Shown: positions 54,182 to 62,422 of the stretch, one piece after another
Numbering within the stretch: position 1 is the stretch's first letter
How the letters are laid out: the number at the start of each line of letters is the position of its first letter
From: an uncultured Micrococcales bacterium
GTDB lineage: Bacteria; Actinomycetota; Actinomycetes; Actinomycetales; Microbacteriaceae
NCBI GenBank assembly: GCA_913062975.1
Contig: CAJXZO010000001.1
Location: 186,001 to 250,000 of the forward strand
Direction of reading: 5' to 3'
DNA: 64,000 nucleotides
The notes under the pieces: model-generated
What the model was told of the DNA's origin: nothing
Seen by the model: only the letters and a program-made list of their open reading frames with translations
Databases searched by the model: none
Program-made: the position numbers and the translations under genes

Positions 54182-55474
54182 GTGCAACTGAGTAAAACTG
54201 GAAAGAGAACGATCAGTGCCATAGCAGCAGTGTTCGCAGCAATGATGCTACTACTAGCACTTCCTGTGTCCGCGACTGCAGACGAAGTGGGAGCTGAATT
54301 TGAGAATCAGATTATTGGCAACGTTCGAGTTGCTGGCGAACCGGTAGAGGGGGCCAAAGTTTCAGTGACAGGTAACGGTTACTCTGTCTCTACGGTCTCT
54401 GATGAAGAGGGAAAATGGTCGGTTGGTGTCCCGGTCGTTGGAGTCTACGAAGTCGCTATCGATCGCACCACTATTCCGGAGGAGGCTCCAATTGAAGAGT
54501 TCGGACCTCTAACGCGGCAAGTCGAGTTTGATCTGACGAGCACTGTTATCGCCAACTACTATTTTGGCGAAGCAGAGAGGGAAGAGGTCGGAATACTTGC
54601 ACAATTCCTCACGCGCTTGGTTTACGGCATCAATTTTGGACTAATGCTTGCTCTTGCGAGCGTAGGCTTATCTTTGGTCTTCGGTACGACTAAGCTGTCG
54701 AATTTTGCACATGCTGAAATGGTGACATTTGGTGCCGTCATCGCCCTCTTCTTGTCAAGCCTTAACATCAACCCTTTCCTAGCAATACTGTTGGCCGTGT
54801 TAGCCAGCGGCGCTGGTGGACTAGCCCAGGACGTAGTGATCTGGCGACCGCTCAGACGAAAGGGGCTCGGAATTGTCCAGTTAATGATTGTTTCGATTGG
54901 CTTAGCCTTGACCCTGCGGTATATTTTCCAGTTTTTCATCGGCGGAAGCACGAGCCAGCTTCCAAGCTTGGGTGGTGAAACATTCAATTTTTTCGGAACT
55001 CTCACCCTCTCAACCACTGATATCGCCTCTATGGCTATTTCGATCGCTGTTCTCATAAGCTTCGCGCTTTGGTTGACGATGACAAAGACAGGTAAGGCGA
55101 CTAGGGCAATCAGTGACAACGTAGACCTTGCCGCCGCCAGCGGTATAGATGTTGACCGAGTAGTTCGATATGTCTGGGTCGCAGCCAGTGCACTTGCTGG
55201 ACTCGGCGGCATTCTTTGGGCCTACTTCCGTCCAGGAATCAAGTGGGACATGGGAGAAAAGATTTTGCTTCTAATTTTCGCAGCAGTGGTGCTGGGTGGC
55301 TTAGGGACAGCTTTTGGGGCTCTCATTGGGGCTCTAATCGTTGGCATTATGGTTGAAACCTCCACTCTGATCTTGGCTCCCGACATCAAGTATGTCGGTG
55401 CACTCATAGTGCTCATTGGAGTCTTGTTGGTGAAACCAACTGGTTTGTTGGGATCGAAAGAGCGAATAGGTTAG
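54182..55474 (+). CDS. livH: Branched-chain amino acid-type ABC permease (LivH family) with secreted N-terminal beta-sandwich-like domain
   Basis: Signal-like VQLSKTGKRTISAIAAVFAAMMLLLALPVSATA, then NVRVAGEPVEGAKVSVTGNGYSVSTVSDEEGKWSVGVP, then permease (GLSLVFGTTKLSNFAHAEMVTFGA); GTG at 54182 preceded by AGGAG. Confidence 0.88.
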   Translation: MQLSKTGKRTISAIAAVFAAMMLLLALPVSATADEVGAEFENQIIGNVRVAGEPVEGAKVSVTGNGYSVSTVSDEEGKWSVGVPVVGVYEVAIDRTTIPEEAPIEEFGPLTRQVEFDLTSTVIANYYFGEAEREEVGILAQFLTRLVYGINFGLMLALASVGLSLVFGTTKLSNFAHAEMVTFGAVIALFLSSLNINPFLAILLAVLASGAGGLAQDVVIWRPLRRKGLGIVQLMIVSIGLALTLRYIFQFFIGGSTSQLPSLGGETFNFFGTLTLSTTDIASMAISIAVLISFALWLTMTKTGKATRAISDNVDLAAASGIDVDRVVRYVWVAASALAGLGGILWAYFRPGIKWDMGEKILLLIFAAVVLGGLGTAFGALIGALIVGIMVETSTLILAPDIKYVGALIVLIGVLLVKPTGLLGSKERIG

Positions 55475-55484
55475 GAAGGCTGAA

Positions 55485-56468
55485 ATGGACTGGATACAGA
55501 TACTTTCAAACACCGCTGAATCAATACTGAGCCCGGTGACATTTGCTTTCGTATTGGCAAGCCTCGGCCTTGCACTGCACTTCGGTTTCGCGGGCCTGCT
55601 GAACTTCGGTATTGCCGGGTTTATGGCAATTGGTGCCTACGGCTACGCACTGAGCATCCTGCGCTTCGGATTTCCCTGGTGGGCCGGAATCCTCGTGAGC
55701 ATAGCAGCTGCGATAGTCTTTGCGATTCTGTTGGGCGCCCCAACCCTTAGACTGCGAGGAGATTACCTTGCTATCGTAACCATTGCGGCTGCTGAAATTG
55801 CGCGCTTGTTATTCCTAACCAACACATTTGATGACTTCACTGGAAGCGCCAGCGGTTTGTTTGGGTATCACAATAGCTTCAGAGAGGCTAATCCGCTTCC
55901 GGATGGATTTTATGGTTTAGGGCCATTTTCCTACTCGTCAACAGACTGGTGGGTGAGGATTGTTGGCCTCTCACTCCTAATCGTGGTCATCTGGTTGCTG
56001 TGGGCACTGACAAGAAGCCCTTGGGGTCGAGTCCTCAAAGGTATTCGTGAGGACGAGGACGCTGTTAAGGCACTTGGCAAGAACGTATATGCCTACAAAA
56101 TGCAGGCGCTTATAATTGGTGGCGTTTTTGGAGCACTGGGCGGCGTAGTGTATGCCTTACCAAGCGCCATCAACCCAACCGTCTATGTCACGTCACTGAC
56201 CTTCTTTATTTGGACAGCACTTCTGCTGGGGGGAGCTGCAACCGTGTTTGGTCCTGTTCTTGGATCAATCATCTTCTGGGTACTTCAGGCGTTTTTGACA
56301 AATGTTTTGCCAGCGCTTACTCAGGATGGGGCAATCTTGGAAGGACTAACAAGTCAGCAGGGATCAACTTTGAGATTCATCCTTGTGGGAATTGGTTTGA
56401 TGTTGATTGTTATCTACAGACCTCAAGGTATTCGCGGAGACAAGAGGGAGTTGACCTTTGTCAAATAA
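55485..56468 (+). CDS. livM: Branched-chain amino acid-type ABC permease (LivM family)
   Basis: GLALHFGFAGLLNFGIAGFMAIGAY, GDYLAIVTIAAAEI. Confidence 0.92.
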   Translation: MDWIQILSNTAESILSPVTFAFVLASLGLALHFGFAGLLNFGIAGFMAIGAYGYALSILRFGFPWWAGILVSIAAAIVFAILLGAPTLRLRGDYLAIVTIAAAEIARLLFLTNTFDDFTGSASGLFGYHNSFREANPLPDGFYGLGPFSYSSTDWWVRIVGLSLLIVVIWLLWALTRSPWGRVLKGIREDEDAVKALGKNVYAYKMQALIIGGVFGALGGVVYALPSAINPTVYVTSLTFFIWTALLLGGAATVFGPVLGSIIFWVLQAFLTNVLPALTQDGAILEGLTSQQGSTLRFILVGIGLMLIVIYRPQGIRGDKRELTFVK

Positions 56469-57348
56469 CGAACCAGTAAAGAGCACCGGCCTGCACATCG
56501 GCGATGCCAAGCCAGGTGTTGCTAAAAAAGATCCAATCCTGGTAGCAGACCATGTCACCAGAAGTTTCGGTGGATTGACCGCGGTAGATGTTGAACACCT
56601 CGAGGTCCCAAGGGGAGCAATCACCGCCTTAATTGGACCAAATGGAGCGGGTAAAACAACATTTTTCAATCTGTTGACCGGTTTTGACACTCCCAACACT
56701 GGGGAAATGCACTTCGACGGAAAGAGCGTCAGGGGAATGCGCAGTCATCAGATTGCAAAACTCGGGCAGGTTCGAACCTTCCAGCTAACCAAGGCATTGA
56801 GCCTGCTAACCGTGTTGGAAAACATGAAACTTGGTGCCGGTAATCAGCTTGGTGAGGGAATCCTCAAGTCCCTAATTCCAAGCATTTGGAGGAAACAAGA
56901 GGCTGAAATAGAAGAGCGTGCAATTGAGCTTCTAAACCGCTTCAAGCTTTCTGAGAAGAAAGATGACTTTGCGGCCAGTCTGTCAGGTGGTCAAAGAAAG
57001 CTTCTAGAGATGGCAAGGGCTTTGATGACCAATCCATCACTTGTGATGCTGGATGAGCCTATGGCGGGTGTTAACCCGGCCCTTACCGAAAGTCTTTTGG
57101 GTCACGTTTTGGACCTCAAAAAAGAGGGCATGACGGTTTTGTTTGTTGAGCACGACATGCACATGGTTCGCCACATCGCCGACTGGGTGGTGGTTATGGC
57201 CGAGGGCAAGATTGTTGCAGAGGGTCCGCCCGACAGCGTAATGGAGGAGCAGGCGGTTATTGATGCCTATCTGGGAAGCCACCAGGAAACAGACCTTGGT
57301 GTCGTCACCGGTCGAGTTGATGCTAGTGAGGGTGGAGAGAAACAGTGA
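56458..57348 (+). CDS. livG: Branched-chain amino acid-type ABC ATP-binding protein
   Basis: GPNGAGKTTFFNLLTGF, LSGGQRKLLEMARAL, LDEPMAGVNP. Confidence 0.94.
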   Translation: MSNNEPVKSTGLHIGDAKPGVAKKDPILVADHVTRSFGGLTAVDVEHLEVPRGAITALIGPNGAGKTTFFNLLTGFDTPNTGEMHFDGKSVRGMRSHQIAKLGQVRTFQLTKALSLLTVLENMKLGAGNQLGEGILKSLIPSIWRKQEAEIEERAIELLNRFKLSEKKDDFAASLSGGQRKLLEMARALMTNPSLVMLDEPMAGVNPALTESLLGHVLDLKKEGMTVLFVEHDMHMVRHIADWVVVMAEGKIVAEGPPDSVMEEQAVIDAYLGSHQETDLGVVTGRVDASEGGEKQ

Positions 57349-58064
57349 CCCCTGTAATAGAAGTAAAAAACCTTTTAGCGGGATATCTCCCCGGGGTCAA
57401 CATTCTCAACGGCGCCAACCTATATGCAAACAAGGGTGAATTGATTGGGATCATCGGCCCCAATGGTGCCGGTAAGTCAACCCTATTGAAGGCAATATTT
57501 GGGCTAGTGAACGTCCGAGATGGTTCAATTTCACTAAACGGCGAGGACATCACCGGCTTGAAGGCCAACAAGCTGGTTGCCAAGGGAGTTGGTTTTGTTC
57601 CTCAGAACAACAACGTATTCCCCTCACTGACCATTGAGGAAAACTTGCAGATGGGCATCTATCAAGACCCATCGCACTTTGACCAGCGCCTGGAATTCGT
57701 CGTTGACATCTTCGGTGAGCTTGGAAAGAGGCTTAAGCAGCGAGCTGGCTCTCTCTCCGGAGGTGAGCGCCAAATGGTCGCCATGGGAAGAGCTTTGATG
57801 ATGGACCCACAGGTCTTGCTCCTAGACGAGCCCAGCGCCGGTCTAAGCCCAGTTAGACAGGATGAAGCATTCATACGTGTCTCCGACATCAACAAGGCTG
57901 GTGTGACCACCATTATGGTGGAGCAAAATGCCCGTCGCTGCCTTCAGATCTCTGACCGTGGATATGTTCTTGACCAGGGTGTGGATGCGGTTGAGGGAAG
58001 CGGTAGGGAGCTCATGGATGACCCGAAGGTTGTCGAGCTCTACCTTGGTAGCCTCGGTGCGTAA
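57345..58064 (+). CDS. livF: Branched-chain amino acid-type ABC ATP-binding protein
   Basis: GPNGAGKSTLLKAIFGL, LSGGERQMVAMGRALM, LDEPSAGLSP. Confidence 0.94.
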   Translation: MTPVIEVKNLLAGYLPGVNILNGANLYANKGELIGIIGPNGAGKSTLLKAIFGLVNVRDGSISLNGEDITGLKANKLVAKGVGFVPQNNNVFPSLTIEENLQMGIYQDPSHFDQRLEFVVDIFGELGKRLKQRAGSLSGGERQMVAMGRALMMDPQVLLLDEPSAGLSPVRQDEAFIRVSDINKAGVTTIMVEQNARRCLQISDRGYVLDQGVDAVEGSGRELMDDPKVVELYLGSLGA

Positions 58065-58179
58065 ACAGGCTTACCTCCCAATCTGGATTGGTATAGGCGC
58101 TGCCATTGGTGTGGCAATAGACGAGGTTGGAGTCGGCATAGCTGTGGGAGTTGCTATTGGTGTGGCTCTATACAGCTGA
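58057..58179 (+). CDS. Putative glycine-zipper membrane microprotein (40 aa)
   Basis: GTG at 58057 overlapping the livF stop; translates to (M)RKQAYLPIWIGIGAAIGVAIDEVGVGIAVGVAIGVALYS with regular GxxxG/GxA spacing; followed by a terminator. Confidence 0.55.
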   Translation: MRKQAYLPIWIGIGAAIGVAIDEVGVGIAVGVAIGVALYS

Positions 58180-58202
58180 AAATAAGGAATAAAAGTTAAG
58201 TA

Positions 58203-58232
58203 AAAAACCCCGAGGTGAACCTCGGGGTTTTT
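58203..58232. terminator. Intrinsic bidirectional terminator between livF/microprotein and livK
   Basis: aaaaaccccgaggtgaacctcggggttttt, strong GC stem with flanking A and T tracts. Confidence 0.92.
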
Positions 58233-58246
58233 CGGTGACTAGCTAA

Positions 58247-59497
58247 TTAGTCAATTGGAGCGAAGTTGTTGTCTGAACCGAACTGGTAGACAATTACTGA
58301 ACCCTCTGTTGGGTCCCCGACCTCGTCAAAGGTAATTGGGCTTGATACACCGTCGTAGTCGGCTACACCGCCACCATTGATGATCTCAGCACATTCAGCG
58401 AAGCTGGTGCACTTCTCGCCGTTACCTGAACCACCAGAAACTTCCTGCAACTTGTCAGCAATGGCACGTGAGTCGGTTGAATCCGCTGCCAGTGATGCAA
58501 GTGCCAAAAGTATGGTGGCGTCGTATGACTCAGCTCCGTATGAATATACGTTGTTCAAGTCATCGTTACCTAGCTCTACCCAGTAGTCGTTCATGCGGTC
58601 GTTGAACTCAACAACATCACGAGGGTCTACACCTGGCTGAGTTCCCTTGGCACCCTCAAGCAGGCCTGCCTCGAAGTCTTCTGAATAGTTTGAGAGGTTT
58701 CCATCAACTAGGTAGAAGTTTGATGCGTCGTACTGTGCTGCCAGGTCAGGAGCAATGGTCTTAAACTCATCGAAAGTGATAAGAACGATTGCGTCTGGGT
58801 CTACAGCCAATACCTCGTTGATCTGTGAGGTGAAGTTGGTGTCACCGGTGTTGTATGTTGGCGCAGCCAAAACCTCTCCACCAGTGGCCTCAAATACCTC
58901 GGTTACGCGATCACGCAGACCAGTGCCATATGGGTCGTTTAGAACGATCATGGCAATCTTCTCGTGTCCGTCAGCGGCGATCTGATTCGCTAGGACCTCA
59001 CCCTGCAATACGTCTGAAGGTGCTGTGCGGAAGTACAACCCATTGTCATCGTAGGTAGTGAAATCGGCAGAGGTGTTGGCTGGTGAGAACTGGATAACTC
59101 CAGAACCAGTAACCTGGTCGATAAACTGCAGTGAAACACCTGATGACGCGGCACCGATAATTCCAGCGACGCCTGCATTGAGCAGTCTTGGAACCTCAGT
59201 TTCGTAAGCTTTGTTGTCGGTGTCTCCAGAATCACCGAAGATCATCTGAAGTTCGATGCCAGCTCCAGCTGAATTGATCTCATTTTCGGCCAAGTAGACA
59301 CCAGCCTCCTCGGGTGGTCCCAGGAATGCAAGGTTTCCGGTGATTGGAAGTGCTGTACCGAGACATAGTTGAAGATTTTCGCTCTCCTCATCAAAGACAC
59401 AAGTCTCCTCGGTGGCTGTACAACCGGTCAATACCAAGGCTGCAGCAGCGGTAAGCGCTGATGCCTTGACTAGACCTGAACGTGAAAATGCGCTCAT
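58247..59497 (-). CDS. livK: Branched-chain amino acid-type ABC substrate-binding lipoprotein
   Basis: Lipobox LVLTGC; periplasmic-binding fold segments (LGTALPITGNLAFLGPPEEAGVYLAENEIN). Confidence 0.92.
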   Translation of the reverse strand: MSAFSRSGLVKASALTAAAALVLTGCTATEETCVFDEESENLQLCLGTALPITGNLAFLGPPEEAGVYLAENEINSAGAGIELQMIFGDSGDTDNKAYETEVPRLLNAGVAGIIGAASSGVSLQFIDQVTGSGVIQFSPANTSADFTTYDDNGLYFRTAPSDVLQGEVLANQIAADGHEKIAMIVLNDPYGTGLRDRVTEVFEATGGEVLAAPTYNTGDTNFTSQINEVLAVDPDAIVLITFDEFKTIAPDLAAQYDASNFYLVDGNLSNYSEDFEAGLLEGAKGTQPGVDPRDVVEFNDRMNDYWVELGNDDLNNVYSYGAESYDATILLALASLAADSTDSRAIADKLQEVSGGSGNGEKCTSFAECAEIINGGGVADYDGVSSPITFDEVGDPTEGSVIVYQFGSDNNFAPID

Positions 59498-59739
59498 TAG
59501 TTAGCTCCTTTGTTTTGCTAAAACAACTCTGACGCACGCCAAAGTTGACCCGTAAAGAATAGTAAGTAAACACGATTCCTAGAGAGTGTTAAGTATAAGA
59601 AACACCAACAATCTTCCTGTTATCGGCACTAATTACGTAACATTTTTATAAAGTACAGAATATTTCGTTGAATGTTATCAATTCCTCGACGGAATTGCCT
59701 GTAAATCACCGAATGGTTGCGACATGTAACAATCAGGTT

Positions 59740-60648
59740 TCAAGTTGCTACCGTGAGCCGCATGCGATTGGCTCTAAAAGCGTCAAAAGTTAGAATCATA
59801 AGCCCAATCCAAACCAGGATAAACCCGGCCCAGCGAACTGGTCCCATCTCTTCTCCGAAGTAATAAAGTCCGAGCGTGAATTGAATCAGGGGGGTTAAGT
59901 ACTGAATAAATCCAATTGAGGACAATTGGATTCGACTTGCCGCAGCTCCGAACAAGATCAAAGGAACTGCTGTCATGAGGCCAAATGCCACCAGTGCACT
60001 GGTGCCTGCAACACCCACCACTCCAAACTGAATCTGCACAAAGCTTCCAATAATCAACAACTGAATGATTGCAAATGGAAGCAGCACACCACTTTCAATG
60101 GTGAAGCTGTGAATAGCTCGCACCTTTGATCCCATTTTGTTTTTAGCCAAGCTATACATGCCAAAACTTGCCGCCAAGATAAACGCAATCCAAGGGGGTC
60201 TTCCATAATCAACACCGACCACGATTACTGCAACGAAGCCAAACCCCAGAGACACCCACTGCAAAGGCCTGAGCTTTTCTTTTAACACCAAGACTCCGAG
60301 CAAAACTGTGAACAGTGGGTTTATGAAATATCCAAGTGATGTCTCAATCACATTGCCGGTTGCGACTCCGAAAACATAGGTCTGCCAGTTGGCATAAATA
60401 AACACAGCGGCGATGAAAACCCAAATAAGACTTTTCGGTTTTCTAAACAGCGTGACAATCGGTCCCCAACCGCGAGTGATGGTGACAATAAGTGATGCTA
60501 AAACAAAGCCAAACACCACTCGCCAGACAACAACTTCGAAAGGGGAGGCGAAACTGGCAGCATCGATAAAGAGAGGGAATGAGCCCCAGATCAGGTATGC
60601 GAACACCGCAAGCATCGCTCCAAGCACTGGCTCTGAAAATTTGTTCAC
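59740..60648 (-). CDS. rarD: RarD/EamA family transporter
   Basis: Polytopic protein: AYLIWGSFPLF, WQTYVFGVATGNVIETSLGYFINPLFTVLLG. Confidence 0.88.
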   Translation of the reverse strand: MNKFSEPVLGAMLAVFAYLIWGSFPLFIDAASFASPFEVVVWRVVFGFVLASLIVTITRGWGPIVTLFRKPKSLIWVFIAAVFIYANWQTYVFGVATGNVIETSLGYFINPLFTVLLGVLVLKEKLRPLQWVSLGFGFVAVIVVGVDYGRPPWIAFILAASFGMYSLAKNKMGSKVRAIHSFTIESGVLLPFAIIQLLIIGSFVQIQFGVVGVAGTSALVAFGLMTAVPLILFGAAASRIQLSSIGFIQYLTPLIQFTLGLYYFGEEMGPVRWAGFILVWIGLMILTFDAFRANRMRLTVAT

Positions 60649-60670
60649 TGAGCAATATTAGAGCAATAAA

Positions 60671-60694
60671 AAACCCCGGGCGTACCCGGGGTTT
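60671..60694 (-). terminator. Intrinsic terminator downstream of groES
   Basis: aaaccccggg-cgta-cccggggttt with an A-tract on the + strand (U-tract on the minus strand). Confidence 0.9.
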
Positions 60695-60706
60695 CTAAAT
60701 TCGGTT

Positions 60707-61000
60707 TTAGCCTACGATTGCCAGCACATCACGTGCGCTGAGAACCAGTAGCTCTTCTCCGCCATACTTCAGCTCAGTGCCTCCGTATTTCGAGAAAATA
60801 ACCTTGTCGCCAACTTGGACATCAACCGGAATGCGGTCTCCGTCATCATTGAAACGGCCAGGTCCGACAGCAACTACTTCTGCCTCCTGGGGCTTTTCTT
60901 TTGCAGTATCTGGAATAACCAATCCAGATGCGGTTACCTGCTCTGCTTCTAGTGGGCGAACCACAATTCGATCTTCTAGTGGTTTGATTGAAACCGACAC
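60707..61000 (-). CDS. groES: Co-chaperonin GroES
   Basis: [30 protein letters not shown]. Confidence 0.97.
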   Translation of the reverse strand: MSVSIKPLEDRIVVRPLEAEQVTASGLVIPDTAKEKPQEAEVVAVGPGRFNDDGDRIPVDVQVGDKVIFSKYGGTELKYGGEELLVLSARDVLAIVG

Positions 61001-61061
61001 TTTGACCTCTTCTTAAACTCAAGAACTTATCTAGCAATCTCGGAATTCGAGTGCTAAGAAA

Positions 61062-61090
61062 ACTTTAGAGAAGAATTAGCACTCAGTCAA
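61062..61090 (-). promoter_or_regulatory. groES promoter (-35 TTGACT, 17-nt spacer, -10 TAAAGT)
   Basis: Minus strand TTGACT-gagtgctaattcttctc-TAAAGT; the -35 lies in the CIRCE spacer. Confidence 0.7.
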
Positions 61091-61102
61091 GGTGAGTGCC
61101 AA
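61076..61102 (-). promoter_or_regulatory. CIRCE (HrcA operator) upstream of groES
   Basis: TTAGCACTC-agtcaaggt-GAGTGCCAA: 9-nt spacer and one mismatch to the CIRCE consensus TTAGCACTC-N9-GAGTGCTAA. Confidence 0.9.
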
Positions 61103-61127
61103 GTGTCGCTATTGGTAGTTTTAGCTG

Positions 61128-62306
61128 GTGGAGAAAAATATTGCCCGAGCCCTGCTCACTGAGCCAGCTCTAAAACTTCTAAACGAGATTGATCAGGTCG
61201 AACTGAGTGATGAACTAGGGCTTAGCAGCAGGCTAAGAAAAACTCATACACCAGAATTAGTGAGCGCCTGCATCACTCAAGCCAAACTTAGACAAAAAGC
61301 CGAGAAGAAATTCGGGCCCTTTGCAAAGAAAATGCTTTTCACTAAAGAGGGCTTAGAGCAGGCCACCAGGCTGACAGTTTCAGCCCAGCGTGTTCCGAGG
61401 TTTCAAAAAGCGGGCATTGAATCAATTGTTGACCTTGGATGCGGCATAGCGGGTGATGCAATGGCCTTTGCAAGTTTTGGTATGAACGTGACAGCCGTGG
61501 AACTGGATGAAGTGACAGCAGCTTTTGCCCAATTCAACAGCTCCCGCTTGGGGGTAAACGTCATTCATGAAAATGCCGAGAACGTCGATATAGAAAAATA
61601 TCCAGCTTTTTTTGCAGATCCCGCCAGAAGAAAAACCACCGGCAATCAACAAAGGGTTTCAAAATACGACTACTCCCCCTCGCTTGATTGGCTGATCAAT
61701 GAAGTCGCCGCTAAAAAACCAACGGCCATCAAATTAGGACCAGCCGATGATTACAAACAGTTTGGCGATGAGTTTGACTATGAGTGGATATCTGATTCCG
61801 GTGAGTTAGTTGAATTGACCCTTTATTCAAATCAACTCAGAGGAAACTCAATCAGGCAAGCGAGGCTTTTGAGCAAGGGGGAGGTTCATGTCTTTGGTGC
61901 AAACAGTTTCATTTCAAAAAAACCCGATGTTCGAGAACTAGGCAACTACATTTATGAACCCGATGCTTCACTGATTCGCTCTGGACTGATGGGAGAGTAT
62001 GCGATTGAAAATGGTCTAGGCCTAATGGACGAGAAGATCGCCTACCTAACTTCTGATGAGGAGCTTCGCTCTCCCTGGCTTAGGGGCTTTGAGATTTTAG
62101 AGGTCTGGCCCTTTGATGAAAAATTCATCGCCAGAGAATTGAAGGCTCGCTCCATTGGAATCTTGGAAATTAAAAAAAGAGGTGTGGATCTAATAGCGGA
62201 GCAATTTAGAAAAAAACTCAAGTTAACTGGAAAGGGTGCCGCCAGCTTAATAGTGACCAAGCGGGGCGACACCCGAATAGCACTTTTAGGGAAACCTATC
62301 CACTAG
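61128..62306 (+). CDS. Class I SAM-dependent methyltransferase with THUMP-like C-terminus
   Basis: IVDLGCGIAGDAMAFA SAM-binding motif, FADPARRK, C-terminal VTKRGDTRIALLG. Confidence 0.82.
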   Translation: MEKNIARALLTEPALKLLNEIDQVELSDELGLSSRLRKTHTPELVSACITQAKLRQKAEKKFGPFAKKMLFTKEGLEQATRLTVSAQRVPRFQKAGIESIVDLGCGIAGDAMAFASFGMNVTAVELDEVTAAFAQFNSSRLGVNVIHENAENVDIEKYPAFFADPARRKTTGNQQRVSKYDYSPSLDWLINEVAAKKPTAIKLGPADDYKQFGDEFDYEWISDSGELVELTLYSNQLRGNSIRQARLLSKGEVHVFGANSFISKKPDVRELGNYIYEPDASLIRSGLMGEYAIENGLGLMDEKIAYLTSDEELRSPWLRGFEILEVWPFDEKFIARELKARSIGILEIKKRGVDLIAEQFRKKLKLTGKGAASLIVTKRGDTRIALLGKPIH

Positions 62307-62422
62307 ATGGCTCTCCTAGTGGAGCGGAATTATGAATACGGCTGGAGTCCAAATTCATCTAAAAAGCGCTATTGGTGTCAACGAGTTAACTCAGAGCAAA
62401 CATTCCCAGTTTTATAACAAAT

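Noticed and set aside
54622-55212. 196-aa minus-strand ORF opposite livH
   Set aside because: Fully antisense to a conserved permease, with low-complexity codon shadow and no recognisable domain
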